Shown one piece after another: positions 22,160 to 31,458 of a DNA stretch of 64,000 bases. The notes under the pieces were generated by a model. That model was not told where the DNA came from. It worked only from the letters and a program-made list of their open reading frames with translations, and did no database searches. Within the stretch, counting starts at the first letter, position 1. Every line of letters starts with the position of its first letter. The translations under genes and the position numbers were made by a program. This DNA is from an uncultured Collinsella sp. (GTDB taxonomy: Bacteria; Actinomycetota; Coriobacteriia; Coriobacteriales; Coriobacteriaceae), in NCBI GenBank assembly GCA_959026535.1, contig CAUFMB010000003.1, forward strand, positions 8,763 through 72,762. Reading direction: 5' to 3'.

Positions 22160-22220
22160 TAGGAGCACGTACTCCATGCACAGTTCTCAATCATGTTCTG
22201 GGGGCTGATACAAATTTGGT

Positions 22221-22303
22221 GGCTCGGCTTTGCCGAGCCCTTATGTGAGGAGGCCGGAGCTTTAGCTCCGGTCTCGCTCAATTTCTTATTAGATTAAGTG
22301 AGC
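22221..22303. repeat. three small hairpins between E2 and E3
   Basis: In the 181-nt spacer: GGCTCGG-CTTTG-CCGAGCC (22221-22239), GGAGC-TTTA-GCTCC within a 10-bp imperfect stem (22251-22274) and GCTCA...TGAGC (22276-22303). None has a strong U-run. No coding sequence is seen here. Confidence 0.45.
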
Positions 22304-22340
22304 GATCAGGGAATCGCACTTCCTCTGCCTCGTTAACGCA

Positions 22341-22465
22341 GGGCCCGCCCTGGTGTTACTTTTCAGAACACTCCGCAGGACGGAGGAAGCCCCGCAGCGC
22401 GTAGCGCGCAGCGGGGCTTCCGACATGTCCGAGGACGTTCTGAAAAGTAACACCAGGGCGGGCCC
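22341..22465. repeat. nested palindrome E3 at the oppF 3' end
   Basis: Perfect 29-nt arms (22341-22369 and 22437-22465) enclose a 67-nt core. Read on the minus strand the core starts GTCCTCGGACAT and ends GTCCTGCGGAGT, with an inner perfect 11-bp stem GGAAGCCCCGC. It lies 14 bp beyond the oppF stop, so the opp mRNA ends in or passes through it. It is in opposite orientation to E2. Confidence 0.85.
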
Positions 22466-22479
22466 GGACAGATCACCGA

Positions 22480-23508
22480 CTACAGGTCGATGTGCGATTC
22501 CTTGATCGGGAACGGCTCGGCGAAGTGGCACGCGCAGCAGTGGCCCGGGGCGACTTCCTTAAACTCGGGAAGCTTCTCGGAGCAGATGCCCTGCGCGATC
22601 GGGCAGCGCGTGTGGAAACGGCAGCCGGTCGGCGGATCCAGCGGCGACGGCGGATCGCCGGCAAGGATTATGCGCTTACGGGTCTTCTGGATATCCGGAT
22701 CGGGAACCGGCACGGCAGACAGCAGCGACTGCGTGTACGGATGGTGAGGCTCGCTATAGAGCGTCTTCCAGTCCGAAACCTCGACCATTTTACCCAGATA
22801 CATAACGGCAACGCGATCGGAGATATGCTGCACGACGGACAGGTCGTGGGCGATAAACAGATACGCGGTACCGAACTTGTCCTGCAGTTCCTTGAGCAGG
22901 TTCAGAACCTGGGCCTGAATGGACACATCCAGAGCGGATACCGGCTCGTCGCAGATGATCAGCTTGGGCTTCAGAGCGAACGCGCGGGCAATGCCGACAC
23001 GCTGACGCTGACCGCCCGAGAACTCGTGCGGATAGCGGTTGATGTGCTCGGGGTTCAGACCGACGACGTCCAGCAGCTCGCGGACGCGCTCGATACGCTC
23101 CTCCTTGGTACCCACACCATGAATGGTCATAGGCTCGGAGACGATCTCGCCGATGGTCATACGAGGGTTGAGCGAAGCATAGGGGTCCTGGAAGATGAAC
23201 TGCATCTCGCGACGCATATCCTTGATCTCGTGCTTGCTCATCTCGGCAACGTCTTTGCCCTGGAAAAACACTTTGCCTGCCGTCGGCTTGGTCAGGCGCA
23301 TGATGGTGCGGCCCGTGGTGGACTTACCGCAACCAGACTCGCCGACCAGGCCAAAGGTCTCGCCCGGATAAATCTCGAACGAAATGTCATTCACAGCAGA
23401 GACGACACGCTTGGAGAAGCGCTTGGCGAACATGCCGGACTCAGCGGGAAACTCCTTAGAGAGGTGCTCGACCTTCAGCAGCGGAGTACGCTCGTTGGTA
23501 TCTGCCAT
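22480..23508 (-). CDS. oppF: oligopeptide ABC transporter ATP-binding protein OppF
   Basis: A 342-aa peptide-ABC ATPase. Walker A is GESGCGKST, the Q-loop is QDPYASLNP, the signature FSGGQRQR and Walker B LIICDEP. The C-terminal oligopeptide-transporter extension carries the Cys cluster CRFHTRCPIAQGIC ... HCCACH, probably an Fe-S or zinc site seen in Opp/Dpp ATPases. It overlaps oppD by one base (TAATG) and closes the oppABCDF operon, ahead of palindrome E3. Confidence 0.92.
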   Translation of the reverse strand: MADTNERTPLLKVEHLSKEFPAESGMFAKRFSKRVVSAVNDISFEIYPGETFGLVGESGCGKSTTGRTIMRLTKPTAGKVFFQGKDVAEMSKHEIKDMRREMQFIFQDPYASLNPRMTIGEIVSEPMTIHGVGTKEERIERVRELLDVVGLNPEHINRYPHEFSGGQRQRVGIARAFALKPKLIICDEPVSALDVSIQAQVLNLLKELQDKFGTAYLFIAHDLSVVQHISDRVAVMYLGKMVEVSDWKTLYSEPHHPYTQSLLSAVPVPDPDIQKTRKRIILAGDPPSPLDPPTGCRFHTRCPIAQGICSEKLPEFKEVAPGHCCACHFAEPFPIKESHIDL

Positions 23509-24599
23509 TACGCCTCGCCTCCCTTCTTGGAATCCTTGCGCGTACGGGACGTCTCAGGAGCGTTCTTGAGGAACTCGGGGTCACCGGAGTAGTGGCACGC
23601 AGAATAGTGGCCAGACTCGGTGACAACACGCTCAGGGCGCTGCTTACGGCACTTGTCCGTCGCATAGGGGCAGCGAGGAGAGAAGACGCAGCCCTCGGGC
23701 AGGTTCATGAGCGAAGGCGGGTTGCCGTGAATCGGCGTAAGCGGCTTCTTCTCTTCGATGGCCTGCTCCGGGATGGAGCGGATAAGGCCCCAGGTGTAGG
23801 GGTGGCGGCTCTCGTAGAAGATTTCCTCAGCAGTACCGAACTCGACGGGACGGCCGGCGTACATAACCATGATCTTATCGGCCATATCGGCAACGACGCC
23901 CAGGTCATGGGTAATCATGATGATGGCGTTGCCGTTCTTCTCCTGCATTTCCTGCATGAGCTCGATAATCTGAGCCTGGATGGTAACGTCCAGAGCAGTC
24001 GTGGGCTCGTCGGCAATCAGGATATCGGGATCACAGGCAAGAGCCATGGCAATCATGACGCGCTGACGCATACCGCCGGAGAACTGGTGCGGATACTCAT
24101 TGACGCGCTTCTCGGGCTCGGGGATACCCACGAGGTCCAAAAGCTCGGTAGCACGCTTGAGTGCCTCCTGCTTGGAGTAGCCACGGTGCAGACGAAGGCC
24201 CTCACCCACCTGCTTGCCGATCTTATAGACCGGGTTCAAGGAGGTCATAGGATCTTGAAAGATCATCGCGATATCGTTGCCGCGAATGTGCTGCATCTCT
24301 TCCTCGGTCATCTCGAGGATAGAACGACCGCGATAGCGAACGTCGCCGCCCTCGATCTTCCCCGGAGGCATCGAAATAAGGCCCATGATGGTCATGGCGG
24401 TCACGGACTTACCGGAGCCGGACTCACCGACGACACCCAGGGTCTCGCCGCGATCGAGCGTGTAGGAGACACCGTCGACAGCGCGAACGACGCCATCCTC
24501 GGTGTGGAAATACATCTTAAGGTCATCGACCTCGAGCAGATGCTGGCCCTCGGGAACCGGCTGGTCCTTCAGGTCCACATAGTTCTTGTTCTTCTTCAT
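23508..24599 (-). CDS. oppD: oligopeptide ABC transporter ATP-binding protein OppD
   Basis: A 363-aa ATPase paired with OppF. Walker A GESGSGKSV, Q-loop QDPMTSLNP, signature FSGGMRQR, Walker B ILIADEPTTALD and H-loop ITHDLGV are all present. The C-terminal peptide-transporter domain ends with CVFSPRCPYATDKCRKQRP. Both nucleotide-binding subunits look catalytically competent. It starts 2 nt after oppC and shares its final base with the oppF start. Confidence 0.92.
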   Translation of the reverse strand: MKKNKNYVDLKDQPVPEGQHLLEVDDLKMYFHTEDGVVRAVDGVSYTLDRGETLGVVGESGSGKSVTAMTIMGLISMPPGKIEGGDVRYRGRSILEMTEEEMQHIRGNDIAMIFQDPMTSLNPVYKIGKQVGEGLRLHRGYSKQEALKRATELLDLVGIPEPEKRVNEYPHQFSGGMRQRVMIAMALACDPDILIADEPTTALDVTIQAQIIELMQEMQEKNGNAIIMITHDLGVVADMADKIMVMYAGRPVEFGTAEEIFYESRHPYTWGLIRSIPEQAIEEKKPLTPIHGNPPSLMNLPEGCVFSPRCPYATDKCRKQRPERVVTESGHYSACHYSGDPEFLKNAPETSRTRKDSKKGGEA

Positions 24600-24601
24600 C
24601 C

Positions 24602-25537
24602 TTATGCGTCCTTCATCTTGACGTCGAGGGCGTCGCGCAGACCATCACCCAGCAGGGTGAAGGCGAGCACCGTCGAGAGAATTGCCAGACCGGGCATGAT
24701 CATCATCCAGGGAGCAGTCAGAAGATACTGCTGACCGTCCTGAATCATGGAGCCCCACGAAGGCGTAGGCGGAATAACGCCCATGCCGAGGAAGGACAGT
24801 GCGGACTCGGTCAGAATGGCGCCACCAATGTTCATGGTCGCGTAGACCACGATGGAGGCGACGGAGTTCGGGAAAATGTGACGCACGACGATACGAGCAT
24901 CAGATGCACCCATCGCGCGCGCAGCGTCAACATAGTCGTTTTCCTTGACCGTCAAGATTGCAGAGCGGAAGACGCGAGCAATCGAAGGCCAGCCGAGAAT
25001 ACCGATGGCGATAAAGACGTTCTGAAGACCACGGCCGATAACGGCGATCATGGCGACGACGAACAGCACGTACGGGAACGCTAGGAAGATATCCGCACAG
25101 CGCATGATGATCGTATCCCAGATGCCGCCGTAGAAACCGGCCAGAGCACCCATGACCAGACCGATCAACGTGGAGATCGCAGTGGCCATAATACCGACGG
25201 AAAGCGAAACGCGTGCACCGTAGATAACGCGGACGAGGATGTCACGACCAAGGGCGTCGGTGCCAAACGGGTGCTCCGCACACGGAGCCAGCAGCGACGT
25301 CTGGGCCATGGTAGTCGAGTCGGAAGCCGTCGGCGAACCGAGCCAGGGCTTAGCCCACAGATCTGCGGTCAGGGCAACCACAACGACGATGATGATCCAG
25401 CAAACACCGATAACGGCGAGCTTGTTCTTACGAAGACGCTTGAAAGCGTCGCCCCACAGCGTGCGGGACTTGGCGGGAGCAGATGCGGCCTTGGTGGCGG
25501 TAGCCTGCTCCTGAGACTGAGAATCAGTTTCCTGCAT
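24602..25537 (-). CDS. oppC: oligopeptide ABC transporter permease OppC
   Basis: A 311-aa inner-membrane permease. A long polar N-terminus (about 30 residues, rich in Gln/Ser/Ala) precedes the OppC-type first helix (KLAVIGVCWIIIVVVVALTA). The conserved HPFGTDALGRDIL motif follows, then about five further helices with the cytoplasmic EAA-like loop (DAARAMGASDARIVVRHIFPN). It pairs with OppB to form the pore. It is co-transcribed with oppB, 14 nt upstream. Confidence 0.92.
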   Translation of the reverse strand: MQETDSQSQEQATATKAASAPAKSRTLWGDAFKRLRKNKLAVIGVCWIIIVVVVALTADLWAKPWLGSPTASDSTTMAQTSLLAPCAEHPFGTDALGRDILVRVIYGARVSLSVGIMATAISTLIGLVMGALAGFYGGIWDTIIMRCADIFLAFPYVLFVVAMIAVIGRGLQNVFIAIGILGWPSIARVFRSAILTVKENDYVDAARAMGASDARIVVRHIFPNSVASIVVYATMNIGGAILTESALSFLGMGVIPPTPSWGSMIQDGQQYLLTAPWMMIMPGLAILSTVLAFTLLGDGLRDALDVKMKDA

Positions 25538-25551
25538 GAGACGTACCTCCC

Positions 25552-26589
25552 TTAGGCCTTATCCGACGGACCGCCAAGGCGGATGCGCGGGTCGAGGAAT
25601 GCATAGCTAATGTCGACGAGCAGGTTGATCACCATGACGACGACGACGATGAGCGTAACGCCGCCCATAACGATGGGCCAGTCACGCATGCTAATGGCGC
25701 GATAGACCTCATAGCCGATACCGGGCCAGTTAAAGACCGTCTCGGTCAGGATGGCGCCCGAAAGCATGCCACCGAAGTCGACACCAATATAGGTAACGAC
25801 GGGGATGAGTGCATTCTTAAGCGCATGCTTGATGATGATCGCGCGATTGGAGAGACCCTTGGCCTTTGCCGTGCGGATGTAATCCTGGTTCATGACGTCG
25901 AGCAGCTGCGAGCGCATAATGCGGGCGGCGTAAGCGGTCGAAACCGAAGCCAGCGTAATGGTCGGGAGCACATAGTGCATCCAATCCTGATACTGAGAGC
26001 TGGAACCGCCGGCACCCGAAATCGGCATGGAGAATGCACCGCCCGTGGCGTCCTTGAGAATGACGCCAAAGAACAGCTGCAGCAACATACCGAGCCAGAA
26101 AGCCGGGACGGCAACGAGAATCGACGTGGTGAGCGTTACCAAAATATCCCAGAAGGAATAACGCTTAACCGCCGAAATGATACCCGCACCGATACCCATG
26201 ATTGCCTCGAGCACGATGGCGCACGCGGCAAGTTTGACCGTATACGGATACTTCTGGGCAAAGATTTCCGTAACCGGCAGCTTGCGCTGATACGAATTGC
26301 CCAGATCGCCATGAAGCAGGCCGTTCATGTAATATAAGTAACGGTCCACGAGCGACGTTTGAACGGGGTCGCCGTTCTCGTCAAGGATCGCGTTGCCGTC
26401 CTCGTCCGACTGGACCAGGTGATAGCGGACGCGAAGCTGAAGCTCCACCTCGGGGGACAGAGCCTTGTCTCCACCGATCAGCTTGATCGGATCTCCCGGC
26501 ACGATATTCTGGAGGGCGAACAGAATCAGCGTAACGCCCAAAAACACCGGGATGAACTGAAGCACACGTTTAACGATGTACTTACCCAT
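25552..26589 (-). CDS. oppB: oligopeptide ABC transporter permease OppB
   Basis: A 345-aa permease with the OppB N-terminal helix (IVKRVLQFIPVFLGVTLILFAL) and the NIVPGDP motif. The EAA-like loop is TAKAKGLSNRAIIIKHALKNALIP. An extended periplasmic segment (about 60-95, DEDGNAILDENGDPVQTS) is longer than in E. coli OppB. A hairpin at 26621-26648 lies between this gene and oppA. Confidence 0.92.
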   Translation of the reverse strand: MGKYIVKRVLQFIPVFLGVTLILFALQNIVPGDPIKLIGGDKALSPEVELQLRVRYHLVQSDEDGNAILDENGDPVQTSLVDRYLYYMNGLLHGDLGNSYQRKLPVTEIFAQKYPYTVKLAACAIVLEAIMGIGAGIISAVKRYSFWDILVTLTTSILVAVPAFWLGMLLQLFFGVILKDATGGAFSMPISGAGGSSSQYQDWMHYVLPTITLASVSTAYAARIMRSQLLDVMNQDYIRTAKAKGLSNRAIIIKHALKNALIPVVTYIGVDFGGMLSGAILTETVFNWPGIGYEVYRAISMRDWPIVMGGVTLIVVVVMVINLLVDISYAFLDPRIRLGGPSDKA

Positions 26590-26620
26590 ACCACTCCCCT
26601 ATCTAGGGATTAACCTAAAT

Positions 26621-26648
26621 GGGATGCCGATCGCCAGACCGGCATCCC
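26621..26648 (-). promoter_or_regulatory. intercistronic hairpin between oppA and oppB
   Basis: A perfect 9-bp stem (GGGATGCCG / CGGCATCCC, loop of 10) without a U-run lies in the oppA-oppB gap. Such hairpins commonly protect the upstream binding-protein mRNA or cause partial termination, allowing excess binding protein. Confidence 0.5.
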
Positions 26649-26745
26649 AAAATTACCATCAGCCAGTTTACCCCAGGTTAGGGAGAACTGTATGTTTCCC
26701 ATGAGGTCTACGTAAATACTTGACCCTCACGGAAGCTGCAAACTC

Positions 26746-28422
26746 TTAGGCGAGCTCAGCGGTACCCAGCTCGGCGTGCTTCTGCGGATCGACATAGAGG
26801 TGCTTGATGCGATCGGAGCCGACGATGGTGTGCGTGTAGAACATCACCGGGATGACCGGGCAGTCGGCAGCAACCATTGCATCGGCCTCCTGCATCTTAG
26901 CGACGCGCTCCTCGTCGTCAACAATAGTACGAGCCTCGTCGACCTTGGCGTCGAACTCGGGGTTGTTGTAACCGGAGCGGTTGTCGCCACCGAGGGAATC
27001 AGAGTGGAACAGCGGATACAGGAAGTTGTCCATAATCGGGTAGTCGGCAATCCAACCCAGACGACCGAACTGATAGTTAAAGTTCTGGTACTGCTCGAGC
27101 AAGGCAGACCACTCAGGGGTTTCGGAGACAGCGGTAACGCCAACCTTGGCGAGGTCACCGATGATGGACTCCATGATCTCCTTGTGACCGCCGTCCTGGT
27201 TGTAGGAAAGGGTCACGCTAATGCCACGATCCCCGTTAGCGCCAGCGGGAGCAACCTTGTCGAGGTACTCGTTAGCCTTGTCGACATCGTAGGCGCAGAA
27301 CTCCCATGCGCCCTCCTTGTAGCCATCGATACCCGGAGGAACAATGCCGTCGGCAGGGGTACGGGTACCCTTGAAGATGGTCTTGCAGATGGCCTCACGG
27401 TTGATGGCCAGGGAGATGCCCCTACGCAGGTCGGCGTTGTTGAACGGCTCGGCCGTGGTGTTGCAGGTCAGATAGTACGTGGAAGGCTCGGCGCCGAGCA
27501 GCATGCGCTCGCCGTCACCCATGGTGTAGCCGTCCTTGGACACGCCGCGATCCTTCTTGGCGGCATCGATCTGAGCAACGGGAACGTCGCAGACATCGAG
27601 GTTACCGGCCTGGAACTCCTTGTAAGCAGTCTCCATGTCCTTGATGACCTGGAAGTGGATGCCATCGATCTTGGCCTTGTCGCCATAGTAATCGTCGAAC
27701 TTCTTGAGGTTGATCTCCTGACCATCCTCCCACTTGCCGTCCATCATGAACGGGCCGTTACCGACCGGTGCAAGATAGAAGCTCTTGACATCGGACTCGG
27801 CGCACTCGGGAACCGGGGCCAGAGCCGGGTGAGAGGCGACGAAGGGGAAGTCGGCGTAAGCGGAAGACAGCTTGACGACGAGGGTCTCATCGTCGGGGCA
27901 AGTAACACCGCTGAGCTCGGTAGCGTTACCGGCAAGCAGGTCGTCATAGCCCTCGACCATAGAAAGGTGATAGGAGACCTCGGAAGGGCCGTACTCGGTA
28001 GCGATGGCCGACTTGGTGTTGACCAGACGCTCCCAACCGAGCTTGAAGGACTTGGAGGTAACGTCGTCACCGTTGTGGAACTTGGCCTTCTTGATCTTGA
28101 AGGTGAACTCGGTGGCGTCGTCGTTGGCCTCAAAGGACTCGCAAGCCAGCGGAACGATCTCGCCCTTCTCGGCGTCATAAGAGGTCAGAGCATCAAAGAG
28201 CTGGTACTCGACCTGAGTGCCCTGGTCCTCCTGGACGTTATAGGGGTCGATGCAGACCGGGTTGTTGATGTAGAAGTTCAGCGTCGAACCGGACTCAGAA
28301 CCGGAAGCGTCGCCGCCCTTCTTGCCGCATGCGGCAAGAAAAGCCATGGAGCTCGCAGCAAGGGTACCGCCGACAAAGGCGCGACGACCCATAACGGGCT
28401 GGTGGAACATAGAATCAGCCAT
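26746..28422 (-). CDS. oppA: oligopeptide ABC transporter substrate-binding lipoprotein OppA
   Basis: A 558-aa extracytoplasmic binding protein (SBP family 5). The signal peptide has a twin-arginine-like GRRAFVGG followed by lipobox LAAC with C32 as the lipidated residue. The mature domain shows family-5 features (CESFEANDDATEFTFKIKKAKFHNGDDVTSKSF). The start at 28422 is fixed by AAGGAGGATGGC; upstream in-frame codons lie in the promoter region. It captures peptides for OppBCDF. The promoter is at 28519-28547. Confidence 0.92.
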   Translation of the reverse strand: MADSMFHQPVMGRRAFVGGTLAASSMAFLAACGKKGGDASGSESGSTLNFYINNPVCIDPYNVQEDQGTQVEYQLFDALTSYDAEKGEIVPLACESFEANDDATEFTFKIKKAKFHNGDDVTSKSFKLGWERLVNTKSAIATEYGPSEVSYHLSMVEGYDDLLAGNATELSGVTCPDDETLVVKLSSAYADFPFVASHPALAPVPECAESDVKSFYLAPVGNGPFMMDGKWEDGQEINLKKFDDYYGDKAKIDGIHFQVIKDMETAYKEFQAGNLDVCDVPVAQIDAAKKDRGVSKDGYTMGDGERMLLGAEPSTYYLTCNTTAEPFNNADLRRGISLAINREAICKTIFKGTRTPADGIVPPGIDGYKEGAWEFCAYDVDKANEYLDKVAPAGANGDRGISVTLSYNQDGGHKEIMESIIGDLAKVGVTAVSETPEWSALLEQYQNFNYQFGRLGWIADYPIMDNFLYPLFHSDSLGGDNRSGYNNPEFDAKVDEARTIVDDEERVAKMQEADAMVAADCPVIPVMFYTHTIVGSDRIKHLYVDPQKHAELGTAELA

Positions 28423-28518
28423 GCCATCCTCCTTATGAGATAGGACAAAGTAAGTTCGGTCGGGCAACGTCAAGACAGCCCAATCGAACCATTCAAACGC
28501 GGTCCGCCGTTTTGGCTG

Positions 28519-28547
28519 GTTATACAAAGCGGACCAACGTATTGCAA
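28519..28547 (-). promoter_or_regulatory. opp operon promoter
   Basis: On the minus strand: -35 TTGCAA (28542-28547), 17-bp spacer, -10 TATAAC (28519-28524), giving a leader of roughly 90 nt. The leader contains a GTTCG..GGGC / GCCC..CGAAC hairpin at about 28463-28494. Confidence 0.6.
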
Positions 28548-28660
28548 TACAGTAGCGCATTTTATGCACGATTTGGGGCTAATTCCGGTTAACGGTCGAG
28601 AATTTCTTTAGTTGGGCGAAGTATGTGGGGATATTTTGACTCTGTTACAAATATGTAAAC

Positions 28661-28687
28661 AAAAAGGGTCCCGCACATGCGAGACCC
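28661..28687 (-). terminator. terminator of secG
   Basis: On the minus strand the stem GGGTC-T-CGCA / TGCG-G-GACCC is followed by TTTTTGTTT. Confidence 0.85.
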
Positions 28688-28712
28688 ATTGCAAACGTAT
28701 ATACGCCGATGC

Positions 28713-28967
28713 TTAGTAGCCCACGATGCCCTGCGGGAAGAAGAACATGCACAGCACGACGCACGCAGCAAACACGACAGCCATGATGACGGTCAGGCGG
28801 TCAAGGTTCTGCTCCATAACGCCTGTGGCTGAGCTGGAGTTATACAGCGAGCTGGCAATCATATCCGAAACGCCGGTACCCTTACCGGAATGCATCAGGA
28901 CGAGAATCGTCAGCGCCACGGCAGAAACAGCCCAAACGACAAACAGAAGAATCTGGAACGGACCCAT
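28713..28967 (-). CDS. secG: preprotein translocase subunit SecG
   Basis: An 84-aa membrane subunit of the SecYEG channel. There are two transmembrane helices (about 5-25 and 58-78) with the conserved SecG linker MHSGKGTGVSDM. The position downstream of gapA-pgk-tpiA-gpmI is the classical Gram-positive location. It is separated from gpmI by a terminator, so it probably has its own promoter in 28968-29071. Confidence 0.9.
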   Translation of the reverse strand: MGPFQILLFVVWAVSAVALTILVLMHSGKGTGVSDMIASSLYNSSSATGVMEQNLDRLTVIMAVVFAACVVLCMFFFPQGIVGY

Positions 28968-29071
28968 AGATAAGCTCCTTAATAGAACAATTCAAACTCC
29001 AGTACTGTACCACAATCCCCCGCTCTCCCCTACCTGCCACTCGGGGACGGGGCGGAAATGGCAGAAATACC

Positions 29072-29106
29072 AAAAAGGGGATTGTCCGATTGTGGACAAC
29101 CCCCTT
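29072..29106 (-). terminator. terminator of the pgk-tpiA-gpmI transcript
   Basis: On the minus strand a stem of about 11 bp (AAGGGG-TTGTCC / GGACAA-CCCCTT, one bulge) is followed by TTTT, 25 nt after the gpmI stop. Confidence 0.85.
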
Positions 29107-29131
29107 GCTAGAAAACGGTATTTGTTTTCTC

Positions 29132-30685
29132 TTAGGCCTCGGTGGCGAGCACGCGGCCCGTCATCTCGGCGGAAGGCTCCAGACCAGCCATGGTGAGCAT
29201 AGTCGGGGCGATATCGGAAAGACGACCGTCCTCGATACCGGTGAGCTGTGCCTTCTCATCAACGATGATGAACGGCACGCGGTTGGTGGTGTGCGCCGTA
29301 AACGGATGCTTGGAACCGTCGGAAGCAACGTCAAACATGTGATCGGCGTTGCCGTGATCGGCGGTAATCAGTGCAAAGCCGCCCTTGGCGAGAATCGCCG
29401 GGACAACCTTGGACAGGGCATCGTCAACAGCCTCAACGGCCTTAACGGCAGCGTCGAAGACACCGGTGTGACCAACCATGTCGCAGTTCGCGAAGTTCAC
29501 GATGTAGAAATCAGCGCGATCCTCGTTGATGGCGGCGACAAGCTTCTCGGTAACCTCGGGAGCGCTCATCTCGGGCTGCAAATCGTAGGTAGCGACCTTG
29601 GGGGAAGCGACGAGCACACGCTCCTCGCCCTCCTTGGGCTCCTCGATGCCACCGTTGAGGAAGAACGTCACGTGGGCGTACTTCTCGGTCTCGGCGGTGT
29701 GCAGCTGCTTCAGGCCATTGGCGGCGATAACGTCGGCCAGGACGTTCTCGGGGAACGTCTTGGGGAAGGCGACCTCGACGTCAAACGTCGGATCGTACTC
29801 GGTCATCGTCACAAAGTGCGAGAGCTTGATCTGCTCGCGCTCAAAGCCGTCGAACTCCTTGTCCGTGAACACGCGGGTCATCTGACGTGCGCGGTCGGGA
29901 CGGAAGTTGAAGAAAATAGCCGCGTCGCCCTCGTGGATGCCCTCGTTGTGGGCAGCGAAGGGCTCGACGAACTCGTCGCCGCGCGGGTCCTTCTCGTAGT
30001 AGGCCTTGATACCGGCAACGGGGTCGGTATCAGCATCGGACGCGTTGACCATGACGTCGTAGGCGCGCTGGATGCGCTCCCAACGGTTGTCGCGGTCCAT
30101 CGCCCAATAACGGCCCGAGACGGTGGCAACGCGAGCGTCGCAACCGGTCTCCTCGGAAATCTTGGCCAGGAAGGCGCAGAACTCACTCATGTAACCGGCA
30201 CCGGACTGCGGGTCAACGTCGCGGCCATCCATGAAGGCGTGGACGCGAACGGTCTTGACACCATGCTCGGCAGCCATCTTGACCAGAGCCTCGACGTGGT
30301 TCATGTGGGAGTGAACGCCGCCAGGGCTCATAAGGCCCATGAGGTGGAGAGTCTTGCCGTCAGCCTTGACATCGTCCATGGCCTTGACGAAAACCTCGTT
30401 CTTGGCGATGGAGCCGTCCTTGATGGCATTGTTGATGCGCGAAAGCTCCTGGAACACGATGCGACCGGCACCGATGTTGAGGTGACCCACCTCGGAGTTG
30501 CCCATCTGGCCGTCGGGAAGGCCCACGTCCTCGCCCGAAGCACCGAGCGTGGTGTGAGGATACTTCTCGTACAGGCCATCAAGGAAGGGCGTCTTGGCAG
30601 CGGCGACGGCGTTCTCGCCATCAGCCGGAGCCAGGCCGCAGCCGTCCATGATAATCAGGAGCGCAGGAAGATGACGTTGTGCCAT
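29132..30685 (-). CDS. gpmI: 2,3-bisphosphoglycerate-independent phosphoglycerate mutase
   Basis: A 517-aa cofactor-independent mutase interconverting 3- and 2-phosphoglycerate. It belongs to the alkaline-phosphatase superfamily. Metal ligand D14 (IMDGCG) and nucleophile S64 (MGNSEVGHL) are present, with the second site in NCDMVGHTG and ITADHGNADHM. The length is normal. It lies 5 nt after tpiA, in one transcript with pgk. Confidence 0.96.
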   Translation of the reverse strand: MAQRHLPALLIIMDGCGLAPADGENAVAAAKTPFLDGLYEKYPHTTLGASGEDVGLPDGQMGNSEVGHLNIGAGRIVFQELSRINNAIKDGSIAKNEVFVKAMDDVKADGKTLHLMGLMSPGGVHSHMNHVEALVKMAAEHGVKTVRVHAFMDGRDVDPQSGAGYMSEFCAFLAKISEETGCDARVATVSGRYWAMDRDNRWERIQRAYDVMVNASDADTDPVAGIKAYYEKDPRGDEFVEPFAAHNEGIHEGDAAIFFNFRPDRARQMTRVFTDKEFDGFEREQIKLSHFVTMTEYDPTFDVEVAFPKTFPENVLADVIAANGLKQLHTAETEKYAHVTFFLNGGIEEPKEGEERVLVASPKVATYDLQPEMSAPEVTEKLVAAINEDRADFYIVNFANCDMVGHTGVFDAAVKAVEAVDDALSKVVPAILAKGGFALITADHGNADHMFDVASDGSKHPFTAHTTNRVPFIIVDEKAQLTGIEDGRLSDIAPTMLTMAGLEPSAEMTGRVLATEA

Positions 30686-30690
30686 ATGTC

Positions 30691-31458
30691 CTACTCGCCT
30701 GCCTTGACGACCATAGAGGCGAAGTCGGCAGCCTTGAGCGAAGCGCCGCCCACGAGGGCGCCGTCAACGTCGGGCTTGGCGACGAGCTCGGCGATGTTAC
30801 CGGGCTTGGCGGAACCACCGTAGAGAACGCGGATGCCGTTGGCGAGCTCCTCGCCGAACATCTCCTTGAGGGTCTCACGGATAGCGCCGCAGACCTCCTG
30901 AGCGTCCTCGGCGGTAGCGGTCTTGCCGGTGCCGATGGCCCAGATGGGCTCATAGGCGACGACGACCTGCTTGGGGCAGGTGATCTCAAGACCAGCAAGG
31001 CCAGCCTTGACCTGGTTCACGACGTGCTCGACATAGGTGCCGGCCTCGCGGACCTCGAGGGACTCGCCGCAGCAGAAGACGGGAACAAGGCCGGCGGCAA
31101 CGAGAGCCTTGGCCTTCTTGTTCTGGTCCTCGTCGGTCTCGTGGAAGTAGTCGCGACGCTCGGAGTGACCGATGATGCAGTAGGTGCAGCCAGCGGACTT
31201 GAGCATGTCGCAAGAGGACTCACCGGTGAAGGCACCCTTGGCCTCCCAGTACACGTTCTGTGCACCGAGGGCGATGGGGGCAGCCTGAATGCGGTCATGA
31301 ACCGTGGTGATGTCGATGGTCGGAGGGCAGACGAGTACCTCGACGCCAGCCGGAACCTCGGGCAGAGCCTGAGCCAGCTCGTCGGCGAGCTTGGCAGCCT
31401 CGGCGACGTCGTTGTTCATCTTCCAGTTACCAGCGATAAGAAGGGTGCGTTTAGGCAT
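30691..31458 (-). CDS. tpiA: triosephosphate isomerase
   Basis: A 255-aa glycolytic isomerase. The catalytic residues are K13 (GNWKMN), H98 (IIGHSERR) and E170 (AYEPIWAIGTG), and the phosphate loop GGSAKPGN is intact. The start at 31458 overlaps the pgk stop by 8 nt, so translation is probably coupled. Longer in-frame extensions lie inside pgk and are rejected. Confidence 0.97.
   Translation of the reverse strand: MPKRTLLIAGNWKMNNDVAEAAKLADELAQALPEVPAGVEVLVCPPTIDITTVHDRIQAAPIALGAQNVYWEAKGAFTGESSCDMLKSAGCTYCIIGHSERRDYFHETDEDQNKKAKALVAAGLVPVFCCGESLEVREAGTYVEHVVNQVKAGLAGLEITCPKQVVVAYEPIWAIGTGKTATAEDAQEVCGAIRETLKEMFGEELANGIRVLYGGSAKPGNIAELVAKPDVDGALVGGASLKAADFASMVVKAGE

Noticed and set aside
22035..22465. 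Insertion sequence or MITE with terminal repeats
   Set aside because: E2 and E3 have different arm sequences and no target-site duplication that I can see, and there is no transposase fragment, so they are listed as palindromic repeats instead.
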